Below, in pieces: positions 10,065 to 20,598 of a DNA stretch of 49,012 bases. This DNA is from JAGWJU01 sp035533295 (GTDB lineage: Bacteria; Elusimicrobiota; Elusimicrobia; UBA1565; UBA9628). The stretch spans positions 1 through 49,012 of the forward strand of contig DATLUA010000081.1 of NCBI GenBank assembly GCA_035533295.1. Reading direction: 5' to 3'. Both the position numbers and the translations under genes were made by a program. Under the pieces are notes generated by a model that saw nothing but the letters and a program-made list of their open reading frames with translations, ran no database searches and had not been told where the DNA came from. How positions within the stretch are numbered: the stretch's first letter is position 1; every line of letters starts with the position of its first letter.

Positions 10065-11066
10065 TTAATGAATCAGGCCGACGCGCGAGGGCGGCCAGTA
10101 AATGAACCAGGCCTTGCCCCGGATGTCCTTGCGCTCGACCGGCCCCCAGTAGCGCGAGTCGCAGGAGCGGTCGCGGTTGTCGCCCATGGCGAAATAGTCG
10201 CCGGGCGGCACGGTCACGGGGCCGAAGTAGTCCCGCTGCACGTCCTGAAGCACGGCGTCAAGCCGGTGGGTCTGCCACAGGGTCTGGTATTGCTTGCCGG
10301 AGAGGCTCTTGGCCAGCAGCGATTCCGGCTGCCGGTTGGGCCCATCCACGTATTTCGCCTCGGGCGGCGTCGGTTGCTTCTGGCCGTCGACGTAGAGGAC
10401 GCCGTCCTTGACCGCGACGACGTCGCCGGGCACGCCGACGACGCGCTTGATGAAATCCTTGCCGTACTGGCTCGAGCCGCAATGCTGGGCGTCGGGATTC
10501 TCGTCCGGGAAGCGGAACACGATGACGTCGCCTTGCTTGACCGAGCGCAGGGCCAGCGCGCGCTTATCGGTGAACGGAATTTGGAATCCGTAGATGAACT
10601 TGTTGACGAAGAGGTGATCGCCGATAAGGAGCGTGTTCTCCATGGACCCGGAGGGAATCTTAAAGGCCTGGAGAACGAAATACATGAGCACCGCGGCGAG
10701 CAAGACGGCGGAAAAGACCGTCTCGGACCACTCCAGGTCCTCGGCCAGGTAGTAGTCCTGCGTGTCCGCCTTGTTTCCGGCCCTGCGCCCGCGCCAAAAG
10801 CCCAGCAGGGCCGCCGCCGCCGCCGCGGCAAGGCTGAAATAAAATTCGGAAGAGGAGAGCAGGCCGCTCGGGGCGGCGAACCGCGCGCGGTCCTGCATCG
10901 AGACCATCAGGACCAGAACCGCGGAGAAGGCGGCGAGGGCGCAGAACAGCGCGTGCCACAAGCCGATTTTGTTGGGGGTGTCGAGGCTTTCCGATTTTTC
11001 GAGGCGGCGGCTGGCCCACGCGTAGGCCCCCATGGCCAAGCCGATAAAAAAAAGGCGCCCTTCCAT
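10065..11066 (-). CDS. lepB: Signal peptidase I
   Basis: Inner-membrane protease that removes signal peptides from secreted proteins. The catalytic serine is Ser141 in IPSGSMENTL and the lysine base is Lys208 in KRVVGVPGD. The MGDNRDRSCDSRYWGPV box near the C-terminus confirms the family. Unlike the usual one or two anchors, the N-terminal 135 residues hold about three hydrophobic segments (38-57, 76-92, 115-135), giving 333 residues. Catalysis would be periplasmic. It is in line with nfeD; upstream there is a 62-base gap to lepA. Confidence 0.95.
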   Translation of the reverse strand: MEGRLFFIGLAMGAYAWASRRLEKSESLDTPNKIGLWHALFCALAAFSAVLVLMVSMQDRARFAAPSGLLSSSEFYFSLAAAAAAALLGFWRGRRAGNKADTQDYYLAEDLEWSETVFSAVLLAAVLMYFVLQAFKIPSGSMENTLLIGDHLFVNKFIYGFQIPFTDKRALALRSVKQGDVIVFRFPDENPDAQHCGSSQYGKDFIKRVVGVPGDVVAVKDGVLYVDGQKQPTPPEAKYVDGPNRQPESLLAKSLSGKQYQTLWQTHRLDAVLQDVQRDYFGPVTVPPGDYFAMGDNRDRSCDSRYWGPVERKDIRGKAWFIYWPPSRVGLIH

Positions 11067-11128
11067 CAGGATAGACGCTAGCTTTTACGGGGAAGATAAA
11101 TCAAGGCGGGGCGGAACGCGCGCCGCTT

Positions 11129-12939
<1,811 letters not shown>

Positions 12940-12943
<4 letters not shown>

Positions 12944-14691
12944 TCTCCCGGCGCGCGCGAGGACAAGAACGGCGCCGCTTCCGTGATGGCGCGGCGCACC
13001 CCCTCGGACTCGATGCAGGACAGCGCTTTTCCCACCGCCGCGGCCACGGCGTCGTAGCGCAGGCCGCGTAGGGTCTGCTTGACGCGCAAAAACAAGCGTG
13101 GCGACACCGAGAGGCTGTCGACGCCCAGGCCCGCGGCGAGCGGCACCGCCTGTGGATCGGAGCCCATGCCACCGCACAGGCTCACGGGCTTGTTCTGCCG
13201 GTGCGCGGCCTTGACGATGATATCCAGGATGCGCACCACCGCGGGATGGAACGGATCGTAGAGCTGGGCGACATAGTCGTTGATGCGGTCGACCGCCAGA
13301 ACGTATTGGATCAAGTCGTTGGTGCCGATGGACACGAAATCGACCAGGGGCAGGAAGGCGTCTAGGAGCAGCGCGGCCGAGGGCACCTCGACCATGATGC
13401 CGACCTTGAGGCTCTTGGTCGCCGGGACGCCCAAGGCCTTCAACTCGTCCTGGGCCCGCTGCAGGATGTCGCGCGCGCCGCGAATTTCCTCGGCGGAGGA
13501 AATCATGGGGAAAAGAATCTTGACGTCCTTTCCCGCGGCCGCGCGCAGAATGGCCCGCAGCTGCGTCTTCAAGACGTCGGGGTGGCGCAGGAAAAGCCGG
13601 ATGCCGCGCAGTCCTAAAAACGGGTTGGCCTCGCTCTTGGGCGCTTCCAGGCCCAGCTGCGCCATCCGATCGCCGCCCAAATCCGCGATGCGGATGACCA
13701 CGGGCTTTGGCTCGAAGGCCTTCAAGACCTCGGCGTAGGCGTCGGTCTGCTCCCGCTCCCCCGGCGGCTCAGTGCGGTTCAAGAAAAGGCTCTCAGTGCG
13801 GAAAAGTCCGATGCCGTCGGGGTTGAGCGCGGCCACGCCCTTGATGTCTTCCAGGGAGTCCAGGTTGGCCTCCAGACCGAAGGTTCTCCCGTCCAGGGTC
13901 GTCGCAGGAAGCCCGCGCAGGCCCAAGAGCTCCTTTTTGGTCTCCTCCTCCGCCTGCTGGACGCGGCGGTAGCGGGCGACGGTTTCCGGGCTGGGGTTCA
14001 CGATGACCACGCCTTGCTCGCCGTCCAAAATCACCGCGTCGCCGGTCTTGACCGAGCGGCTCGCGTTGGAAAGCCCGACCACGGCCGGAAGCTCGAGGCT
14101 TTGCGCCAAAATCGCGGTGTGGCTGGATTTGCCGCCCAAATCCGTGGCGAAGCCCATGATCTTCGCGTCTTGGAGGCCCAGGGCCTCCGAGGGCAGGATG
14201 TTCTTCGCGACCACGATGGAGCCCGACGTCGCGTCGGAAAGGCTTTTATGCGTGAGCTTCATGAGGTGGCCCAAGAGCCGCCGGCCCACGTCCAGGAGAT
14301 CGTGCCGCCGCTCCCGGAAAAACTCGTCGTCCATCTTCTCGAACTGCTTGTTGACCGCCTCCATGGTCTCGGACAGGGCGAACTCGGCGTTGACGCCTTC
14401 GCGCATGATGCGCTGGGGCACCTCCCGGACGATGAGCGGATCCTTCAAGATGAGGCGGTGGGCGTCGATGAGCTTGGCGTGGGTCTTGCCCAGGAGCTTC
14501 AAGACCTTGGCCTCGGCCGCGTCCAGATCCAGGTAGGTCGCCTTCTGCGCGGCGCGGAAGCGCCGGACCTCGCCCGGACGCATCCCGCGCGCGACGTCCA
14601 GGCGCGTGACGACGAGCTCCTCGTCCTCAAGGACGTAGGCCCGGCCGATGGACACGCCCGGGCTGGCGCCGATTCCCTTTAAGACGATCAT
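12940..14691 (-). CDS. ptsI: PTS enzyme I
   Basis: Phosphoenolpyruvate-protein phosphotransferase; it autophosphorylates from PEP and passes the phosphate to HPr. The phospho-histidine is His191 in GGKSSHTAILAQS. The PEP-binding barrel follows, with GLFRTESLFLNRT, the FLGLRGIRLFLRHP segment, VDFVSIGTNDLIQY and the catalytic cysteine in VSLCGGMG. Length 583 is normal. The gene is 18 bases after ptsH and overlaps lepA by four bases. No enzyme II gene is present in the window, so it may feed a regulatory phospho-relay rather than local sugar uptake. Confidence 0.96.
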
Positions 14692-14709
14692 CGCCGCGGC
14701 CTCGGCATC

Positions 14710-14976
14710 CTAGTCCTCCTGGAACTTTTCCGCGAACAATCGGGCGATGGCGGCCAGGGCCTCCTTCTCGTCCGGGCCCTCGGCGCGGACCCGCAGGCGC
14801 GAGCCGCTTTCCGCCGCCATCATTAAAAGCCCCAGGACGCTCTTGCCGTTTATTTCCAGGCCGTCCTTGCACACGGTGATGGAGCTCCTGTACTTGGCGG
14901 CCTCCTTGGCGAAAAGGGCCGCGGGCCGCGCGTGAAAGCCGAGGCGATTCTTGATCTCCAGCTCTTGTTCCTGCAT
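14710..14976 (-). CDS. ptsH: HPr phosphocarrier protein
   Basis: An 88-residue HPr. His15 in LGFHARPA receives phosphate from enzyme I, and Ser46 in NGKSVLGLL is the site used by HPr kinase/phosphorylase, whose gene is in the same operon. Both sites are intact, so it can be switched between transport and regulatory forms. It is four bases after rapZ and 18 before ptsI. Confidence 0.97.
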   Translation of the reverse strand: MQEQELEIKNRLGFHARPAALFAKEAAKYRSSITVCKDGLEINGKSVLGLLMMAAESGSRLRVRAEGPDEKEALAAIARLFAEKFQED

Positions 14977-14980
14977 GGCG

Positions 14981-15874
14981 TCAGCGGCTTACGTCCCGGT
15001 GGAATTCCTGGACGGGGTGCCCTTTTTTCTTGAGCTCCCGAGCCAATTGGTGCGTCAGGCAAACGCTGCGGTGGCGGCCGCCGGTGCACCCGACCGCGAC
15101 CGTCAGGTAGGACTTGCCTTCCTTCATGTACTGGGGGATGAGGGAGGAGACCAAGTCCAGATACCTGTTCAAAAATTCGCGGGCGCCGGGCCGGGCCAGG
15201 ACGTAGCGCGCGACCGCGGGGTCCAAACCCGTTTTCTGGCGCAGCCCGGAGACATAGTTGGGGTTGGGCAAAAAGCGCACATCCATGACCAGGTCGGCGT
15301 CGATGGGCAGGCCGTATTTATAGCCGAAGGAGACGACCGAAAGCGTCATCTCGCGCGGGCGGGAAAGCTCAAGGGTGGCCGAGACCGCTTCTTTAAGCTC
15401 GCCCAGGGTCATGGAACTGGTGTCGATGACCTTGTCCGCGATGGCCTTGATGGGAACCAGGCGCCGGCGCTCCTCGCGGATGGCCTCGGGGAGCTTCAAA
15501 CCCAGCGGATGGCGGTGCCTGGTTTCTGAAAAGCGCTGGATGATGGCCGCGTCGGAGGCCTCCAGGAACAAAATTCGGTGATCGATGCCGCGGCGCCTGA
15601 GGCCGTCCAGGACCCTGGGCAAATCCCCGATAAGCCGGCCCTCGCGGATATCCATGCCCAGCGCGACCAGGCGCCAGTCGCGCGAGGAAGCCATGAGCGA
15701 CGCGAAGCCCTTCAACAGGGCGACCGGCAGGTTGTCAACGCAGAAAAACCCCAGGTCCTCGAAGGCCTTCAGGGCCTGGCTCTTGCCCGCGCCGGAAATG
15801 CCGCTGATGACGAAAATCTTCCGCGCGCTTGCCGCCGCGGCTCTTTTCGCGCCCCTTCCGGCGGCCGCCTTCAT
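14981..15874 (-). CDS. rapZ: RapZ-family nucleotide-binding protein
   Basis: P-loop protein of the RapZ/YvcJ family. In enterobacteria it is an RNA adaptor that steers small-RNA decay; elsewhere it binds nucleotides or nucleotide sugars. Walker A GISGAGKS is at 25-32, GCTGGRHRSV marks the C-terminal domain, and the central VVSFGYKYGLP motif is present. The open frame runs far upstream inside hprK, but the ATG at 15874 overlaps the hprK TGA (ATGA) and gives 297 residues against a family norm of about 285. The first 17 residues are a basic Ala/Lys/Arg tail. Confidence 0.94.
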   Translation of the reverse strand: MKAAAGRGAKRAAAASARKIFVISGISGAGKSQALKAFEDLGFFCVDNLPVALLKGFASLMASSRDWRLVALGMDIREGRLIGDLPRVLDGLRRRGIDHRILFLEASDAAIIQRFSETRHRHPLGLKLPEAIREERRRLVPIKAIADKVIDTSSMTLGELKEAVSATLELSRPREMTLSVVSFGYKYGLPIDADLVMDVRFLPNPNYVSGLRQKTGLDPAVARYVLARPGAREFLNRYLDLVSSLIPQYMKEGKSYLTVAVGCTGGRHRSVCLTHQLARELKKKGHPVQEFHRDVSR

Positions 15875-16809
15875 TTGGCCTTGGCCCGGGTTTTCTGGAT
15901 GAGGCGCCGGTTGAACGCCTGGGCGGCGAAATAGCCCTGGCGCTTGAGACGCTCGTTGAGCGCGGCGATTTCGATGAGGATGGCGAGGTTGCGTCCGGGG
16001 CTCACCGGCAGCCGCAAAAGCGGGACGGGAACGTCCAGAATTCTGGTTTCCTCGCGGTCCAAGCCCAGGCGGTCCAAGCCGGAGGCTTTTTCCCAGGGCT
16101 CCAGGCGGACGGACAGCTCGATGCGGGATCGGTCCAAGGCGGCGCCCACGCCGAAAAGAAGGCCCACGTCGATGAGGCCCAGGCCGCGGACCTCCATGTG
16201 GTGCTTCAAGGCCTCGGGACAGGTGCCCTGAAGGATGCCGCCGCGGCGGCGCTGGACCTGGACGACGTCGTCGGCGATGAGGATGTGCCCGCGCTTCAAG
16301 AGCTCGACGGCGCATTCGGATTTTCCCGTGCCGGCGTCGCCTTGGATGAGGACGCCCAGGCCATAGACGTCGACCAGGACGCCGTGAATCACCGCGGCGG
16401 GGGCCAGGCGCGATTCCAAAACATCGCTCAAATCGTCGACCAGGGACGCGGTGTCGAGCGCGGAGCAAAACAGCGGCACGCCGTGCCGCCGGCAGGCCTC
16501 GGCGAGCGCCCGGGGCGCCTTCTTGCCGTGCGTGAGCACGAGACCGGGGATGCCCGGGCAGGACAGCATGGCGGACAAGGAGCGCGCGAGGCTTTGCCGC
16601 GGGGCCTTGAGACAGTACGCCCGCTCGCCCTGGCCGATGATTTGGATGCGTTCGGCGCGGAAATGGTCCAGGAAGCCGCCCAGCGCCAGGCCGGGGCGGT
16701 TAAGCTCCGAAACCGCGATGGCGCGGTTCATGCCGCGGCTGCCGCTGGTCAGCCGCAACCGCAGGGCCCGCCCCTGCTCGCGGAAAAGATCGCCGACGGT
16801 GAAGCTCAC
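15871..16809 (-). CDS. hprK: HPr kinase/phosphorylase
   Basis: Bifunctional enzyme that phosphorylates HPr on Ser46 or removes that phosphate, sensing metabolic state. Walker A GDAGTGKS is at 157-164, acidic catalytic residues follow in LIADDVV, and the family signature EVRGLGLIDV is clear. The N-terminal domain (1-130) and length 312 are normal. It lies six bases after hpf and overlaps rapZ by four bases. Its substrate HPr is encoded two genes downstream. Confidence 0.96.
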   Translation of the reverse strand: MSFTVGDLFREQGRALRLRLTSGSRGMNRAIAVSELNRPGLALGGFLDHFRAERIQIIGQGERAYCLKAPRQSLARSLSAMLSCPGIPGLVLTHGKKAPRALAEACRRHGVPLFCSALDTASLVDDLSDVLESRLAPAAVIHGVLVDVYGLGVLIQGDAGTGKSECAVELLKRGHILIADDVVQVQRRRGGILQGTCPEALKHHMEVRGLGLIDVGLLFGVGAALDRSRIELSVRLEPWEKASGLDRLGLDREETRILDVPVPLLRLPVSPGRNLAILIEIAALNERLKRQGYFAAQAFNRRLIQKTRAKAK

Positions 16810-16815
16810 CGTCTT

Positions 16816-17358
16816 TTATCCGCCGTTTTTTTGGACCGGGCGCAGGATCGCCAGGGACTCGTCGTCGCGGCGGAAAACAACGTGGATTTGCTTGGAGGAA
16901 CGATCCTGGAAAATCCTGAAATTGTGGCCCAAGGACTCCATCTCGCGGGCCGCTTGCTCCGGCGTCATGGGCGCGACGATCTGCTTGATGACGGGCAGCG
17001 GCGGCAGCGGCGCGGGCGCCTCGGCCGGCGTGGGCGCCAGATCGGCCGGCGGCGCCGCGCGCGAGGACCGGTGCTTCGATTTAAGCCGCTCCTTGAATTT
17101 CTTGAGCTGCGCGTCAATCTTGTCTACGGCCAAATCCACGGCGGAGTACAAATCCGCGGCCATGGCCAGGGCGCGGATGGTCTGCCCAGGGGCGTGCACG
17201 ACGATTTCCGCGTTATGGAAGCGCTTCTGCACGGACAGGAAGACCTGCGCGTTGATAATGTGGTCGAAATATCGCTGCGTCTTGCCGACCTTCTCCTCAA
17301 CGTAGGATCGGATAGCTGGAGTAATCTTGATCTGCTTGGCGCTTAATTGAATATCCAT
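16816..17358 (-). CDS. hpf: Ribosome hibernation promoting factor, long form
   Basis: A 180-residue S30AE protein that binds the 30S subunit and drives 100S dimer formation in slow growth. The N-terminal S30AE domain (about 1-105: ITPAIRSYVEEKVGK, then AEIVVHAPGQTIRALAMAADLYSAVD) is joined by an Ala/Pro linker to the C-terminal dimerisation domain (APMTPEQAAREMESLGHNF onward). The frame is open 16 codons further upstream, but the ATG at 17358 matches the family start. It is the first gene of the hpf-hprK-rapZ-ptsH-ptsI-lepA operon and is divergent from dnaA. Confidence 0.95.
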   Translation of the reverse strand: MDIQLSAKQIKITPAIRSYVEEKVGKTQRYFDHIINAQVFLSVQKRFHNAEIVVHAPGQTIRALAMAADLYSAVDLAVDKIDAQLKKFKERLKSKHRSSRAAPPADLAPTPAEAPAPLPPLPVIKQIVAPMTPEQAAREMESLGHNFRIFQDRSSKQIHVVFRRDDESLAILRPVQKNGG

Positions 17359-17377
17359 GCGCAAATTATCCGCGTAT

Positions 17378-17406
17378 ATTGAAGCACTTTCCTCGTCGCC
17401 TGTCAA
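17378..17406 (-). promoter_or_regulatory. Promoter of the hpf-PTS operon
   Basis: On the minus strand, a perfect -35 TTGACA (17406-17401) and a -10 TTCAAT (17383-17378) are 17 bases apart. Transcription would begin near 17371, leaving a leader of about 13 bases without a clear ribosome site. Confidence 0.55.
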
Positions 17407-17431
17407 TTTCGCGACGGCGGTTTTCTGCGCG

Positions 17432-17461
17432 TTGACTTTCCCGGGCGAAATAAGATATTAT
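17432..17461 (+). promoter_or_regulatory. Promoter of dnaA
   Basis: A -35 TTGACT (17432-17437) and -10 TATTAT (17456-17461) are 18 bases apart, back to back with the hpf promoter. The leader to the GTG start would be about 110 bases and contains the hairpin at 17472-17507, an AT-rich stretch (about 17510-17550) and a DnaA-box-like site. Confidence 0.6.
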
Positions 17462-17471
17462 AGCGACGTTC

Positions 17472-17507
17472 CCGTTTCTTCCGGATGAAGGCCGGAACGG
17501 TTTTTTT
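17472..17507 (+). terminator. Attenuator-like hairpin in the dnaA leader
   Basis: The stem pairs CCGTT...CCGG (17472-17484) with CCGGAACGG (17492-17500), with a small internal bulge, and is followed at once by seven T residues (17501-17507). That is the layout of an intrinsic terminator. It sits about 10 bases downstream of the dnaA promoter and 70 bases before the coding start. No plus-strand gene ends here, so early termination in the dnaA leader is the natural reading. Confidence 0.5.
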
Positions 17508-17567
17508 GGTGCAAAAATATCTTTATTTTTCCAATAATAATTTGATTCCTTGCCTTCTATACACATC

Positions 17568-17576
17568 TGTGGACAA
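17568..17576 (-). promoter_or_regulatory. DnaA-box-like site before dnaA
   Basis: TGTGGACAA, read on the minus strand as TTGTCCACA, differs by one base from the DnaA box TTATCCACA. It lies directly upstream of the GTG start and fits autoregulation or origin function next to the AT-rich leader. Confidence 0.5.
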
Positions 17577-17579
17577 GCT

Positions 17580-18932
17580 GTGAATATCCAGGACCCCAAA
17601 ACCGCCTGGGCCGGAGCCGTCGCGCAAATCCGCTCCGAAATCGGCGAGGACCAGGCAGACCTGTGGTTCAAGCCCATCGAGGCCATGGATCTCCGGGACA
17701 GCATCCTGCGCCTCAGGGTGCCCAACAAATTTTTTTCGAACTGGATTAGGCAAAACTACCAGAAGCGGCTCGTCGAAATTCTCGCGTCCCAGGGCTGCGG
17801 CGCCCAGGGGCTGGAATACGAAATTTCCCGCAACCTGGAGGAGGTCGTCCCTCCCGCCGACCCCATCCCCGCGCCGCGGCCGCAGACCGATTTCTCGTCG
17901 AGCGATTTCAATCCGCGCTACACTTTCTCCAACTTCGTGGTCGGGGACTCCAACCGCTTCGCGCACGCCACCGCCGAGGCCGTGGCCAAGAGCCCCGGGG
18001 CGCAGTTCAATCCCTACTTCATCTACGGGGGCGTGGGCCTGGGCAAGACCCACCTCTTGAACGCCATCGGCAACGCGGTGCGCGGCAATAATGCCCGCGC
18101 GCGCGTGCTCTACATCAGCTCGGAGCAGTTCGTCAACGAGTACATCGACTCCATCCGCCACGGCACCCCGGACGGGTTTCGAGCCAAGTTCCGAACTTTG
18201 GACTGCCTGCTCATCGACGACATCCAGTTTCTCATCTCCAAGGAAAAAAGCGAGGAGGAATTTCTGCATACCTTCAACTCGCTCTTCAACGCCAGGAAGC
18301 AGGTGGTCATCTCCTCGGACCGCTCTCCCAAGGAGATGTCGCAGACCGAGCAGCGGCTCATCTCCCGCTTCGAGTGGGGCGTGGTCGCGGACATCAAGCC
18401 GCCGGACCTGGAAACCCGCATCGCGATTTTGCGCAAGAAGGCTGAGATGGAAGGCTTCTACGTTCCCGAGGACGTCGTCATCTTCGTGGCCTCGTCGGTC
18501 AAGACCAACATCCGCACTTTGGAGGGCTGCCTCATCCGATTGAAAGCCTTCTCCCTGCTGACCCGGGCGCCGCTCTCGGTCGATTCCGCCAAGGACATTT
18601 TGAAGGATTCCTTGGGACAGGAGGAGGCCTCTCCGGTCCGGGTCGAAACTATTTTGCGCGTCGTGGCCTACAAGTATTCTCTCGACATCAAGGACATCAA
18701 GGGGCACCAGCGCTCGGCCTCCGTGGCCCTGCCGCGGCAGTTGGCGATGTACCTGTCCTGCGTCATGACCGATTTGTCCTTAAAGGAAATCGGCCGCGCG
18801 TTCGGGGGCAAGGACCACGCGACCGTCATCCATGCCCGGGAGAAAATGAAGAAGCAGCTGGCCGAGGATCCGTTTTTCCTGGAGATGGCCAACAAGCTAA
18901 AATCCGATATTCTGGCTGTGGAAAACCATTGA
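17580..18932 (+). CDS. dnaA: Replication initiator DnaA
   Basis: AAA+ initiator that binds DnaA boxes and melts oriC. Domain I (about 1-85, with ADLWFKPIEAM and NKFFSNWIRQNY) is joined by a short linker to domain III (YTFSNFVVGDSNRFAHA, Walker A GGVGLGKTHLLNAIGN, Walker B LLIDDIQF). Domain IV ends with the DNA-binding motif GKDHATVIHAREKM. I prefer the GTG at 17580, where the conserved domain begins (VNIQDPKTAW), giving 450 residues; a TTG at 17550 adds ten unconserved residues. Neither start has a strong ribosome site. Confidence 0.97.
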   Translation: MNIQDPKTAWAGAVAQIRSEIGEDQADLWFKPIEAMDLRDSILRLRVPNKFFSNWIRQNYQKRLVEILASQGCGAQGLEYEISRNLEEVVPPADPIPAPRPQTDFSSSDFNPRYTFSNFVVGDSNRFAHATAEAVAKSPGAQFNPYFIYGGVGLGKTHLLNAIGNAVRGNNARARVLYISSEQFVNEYIDSIRHGTPDGFRAKFRTLDCLLIDDIQFLISKEKSEEEFLHTFNSLFNARKQVVISSDRSPKEMSQTEQRLISRFEWGVVADIKPPDLETRIAILRKKAEMEGFYVPEDVVIFVASSVKTNIRTLEGCLIRLKAFSLLTRAPLSVDSAKDILKDSLGQEEASPVRVETILRVVAYKYSLDIKDIKGHQRSASVALPRQLAMYLSCVMTDLSLKEIGRAFGGKDHATVIHAREKMKKQLAEDPFFLEMANKLKSDILAVENH

Positions 18933-19045
18933 TTTTGAGGGGCCGCGTTGGTGAATTGGATTTTTGGGGCCGATTTGTGGACAGGTTGTGGAGAGATTTT
19001 AGAGAAAAAGTCCGGCCATCGCCTGTTTTTTTTGAGTTATCAACC
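18917..19045. other. Putative oriC segment with DnaA-box-like sites between dnaA and dnaN
   Basis: The dnaA end and the dnaA-dnaN gap carry TGTGGAAAA at 18917-18925 (TTTTCCACA on the other strand, matching the relaxed box TTWTNCACA), TGTGGACAG at 18976-18984, TGTGGAGAG at 18987-18995 and TTATCAACC at 19037-19045. The first three have the same orientation. Genes point away from this area on both sides, as expected at a replication origin. The melting region could be here or in the AT-rich dnaA leader. Confidence 0.5.
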
Positions 19046-19073
19046 TAAGGGAACCTTTTAATACGAGGGACGA

Positions 19074-20192
19074 ATGAAAATACACTGTACTAAAGAAGAG
19101 CTGGCGCAAAGCGTGGAAACAATCCAGTCCGCGCTCTCGGCCCGGACCACGCTGCCCATTCTCTACAACTTTTTAATGGAGACGGAGCGCTCCAAAATTA
19201 AATTTGTTTCCACCGATTTGGAAATGGGCATCAAGCACTACTGCAAGGCGGAAGTGGAGCAGGAAGGCAGCGTGACCATTCCAGCTAAGAAATTTTCCGA
19301 CATCCTGCGCAGCCTGCCGGACGGCCAGGACGTGACCCTGAGTGTCCAGGAAGGCAGCCGCATCCTCCTTAAATGCGGACGATCGCGCTTTAATATTTTG
19401 GGCGCGCCCAAATCGGAGTACCCGCTTCTTCCCGAGTTCAACCAAAAAAACGCCTTCGACGCGCCCGCGGCGATATTAAAGGACATGATCCAAAAGACCG
19501 TCTTCGCGGCGTCCACGGACGAAACCCGGCACGCGTTGAACGGCGTCTTTTGGCGGGCGCGCAAGGGGCTTCTAGAAATGGTCGCGACCGACGGCCGGCG
19601 CCTGGCCTTCGCCGCCAAGCCCGGCATCGTGCCTAAGGAAACGGATTTTCAGGTCATCGTCCCGGCCAAGGCCTTGAACGAGCTGCAAAAACTCCTGAAC
19701 ACGCTGGGTGTCGACGCCGGGTCCACGGAAAAAATCCGGGTCGGCGTGACCGAAAACCAGATTTGGTTCCAAATCCAGGAGACCACGATTCTTTCTCGGC
19801 TGGTGACGGGGACGTTCCCCCAGTATGAGAACGTCATCCCCTCCAAGAAGGACGTCTCCATCGCCGTCGGCGCCAAGGACCTCATCGCGGTCACCAAGCG
19901 CGCGGCCCTGTGCGCGGTCGAGCGCGGCGGCTCGGTCAAATACGCCTTCAAGAAGGGAAGCTTGGAGATTTCCGCGGCGAGCCAGAATTTGGAGTTTTTC
20001 GACGAGATGCCTCTGGATTACGCCGGCGGGGACATTCAGATCGGATTCAACTCCCATTTTATTCTCGAGGCCTTGAAGCACATCGACTCCGACAAGGTCG
20101 CGATTGGAATGACCGTGCCGGCCAACCCCGTGCTCTTGGAGCCCGAGGGCGGCAGCGACTATCGCTTCGTGGTTATGCCCATGAGGGCTTAG
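19074..20192 (+). CDS. dnaN: DNA polymerase III sliding clamp (beta subunit)
   Basis: Ring-shaped processivity clamp for DNA polymerase III. The 372 residues cover three clamp domains: the start MKIHCTKEELAQSVETIQ, ARTTLPILYNFLMET in domain I, and the C-terminal FVVMPMRA that builds part of the partner-binding pocket. The ATG follows a GAGGGA ribosome site. It is 141 bases after dnaA, and dciA starts two bases after its stop. Confidence 0.97.
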   Translation: MKIHCTKEELAQSVETIQSALSARTTLPILYNFLMETERSKIKFVSTDLEMGIKHYCKAEVEQEGSVTIPAKKFSDILRSLPDGQDVTLSVQEGSRILLKCGRSRFNILGAPKSEYPLLPEFNQKNAFDAPAAILKDMIQKTVFAASTDETRHALNGVFWRARKGLLEMVATDGRRLAFAAKPGIVPKETDFQVIVPAKALNELQKLLNTLGVDAGSTEKIRVGVTENQIWFQIQETTILSRLVTGTFPQYENVIPSKKDVSIAVGAKDLIAVTKRAALCAVERGGSVKYAFKKGSLEISAASQNLEFFDEMPLDYAGGDIQIGFNSHFILEALKHIDSDKVAIGMTVPANPVLLEPEGGSDYRFVVMPMRA

Positions 20193-20194
20193 GC

Positions 20195-20521
20195 TTGGGA
20201 GCCAGCGCTTTGCTTCGCGATCCAAAGAAGCCCGGCCGCGTGCCGTGGAAGAACGCCGCGGACTTGGTCCGCGCGGTCCATGCGCGCGTGGGAGTCTCCA
20301 GCGACAAGGTGTCCATATTGAACTCGGTTTGGGAGCGGGAACTGGGGCATTTGTCCCGGCATTGGAGCCTCGTCGGCCTGCGCGGCGGCGTCTTGTACGT
20401 GCGGCCGGGTTCGGCCGCCGCGGCGCAGGAGCTGCAACTGCGCGCGCCGGAGATGGCCCGCAGGCTCAATAAATATTTCAACAGGCCGTGGATTAAATCC
20501 GTGAGGGCCGCGGTGAAGTGA
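20195..20521 (+). CDS. dciA: DUF721/DciA-like protein
   Basis: A small basic protein (108 residues) of the DUF721 family, members of which (DciA) load or support the replicative helicase. Visible are an N-terminal helix (WKNAADLVRAVHARVG), the core WERELGHLSRHWSLVGLRGG, the strand VLYVRPGSAAAAQEL and a C-terminal KSVRAAVK. The frame is open further upstream inside dnaN; I chose TTG at 20195, seven bases after GAGGG, with TTG at 20210 as the alternative. recF normally lies between dnaN and this gene, and is absent. Its TGA overlaps a possible GTG start of gyrB. Confidence 0.75.
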   Translation: MGASALLRDPKKPGRVPWKNAADLVRAVHARVGVSSDKVSILNSVWERELGHLSRHWSLVGLRGGVLYVRPGSAAAAQELQLRAPEMARRLNKYFNRPWIKSVRAAVK

Positions 20522-20598
20522 CGGCGGCGAAATCGTCTAAAAAAAACAAGCCCGCGGGCGCGAAAAGCAAGGGCGCCTCGGGCCAAAGGCGGGAGACC

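Noticed and set aside
12944..13177. N-terminal extension of LepA by 78 residues
   Set aside because: The extension lies wholly inside ptsI, reads as Arg/Gly-rich out-of-frame sequence, and the GTG at 12943 gives the family's normal length.
15875..16468. N-terminal extension of RapZ inside hprK
   Set aside because: It is a shadow of hprK; the ATG at 15874 overlapping the hprK stop gives the normal protein.
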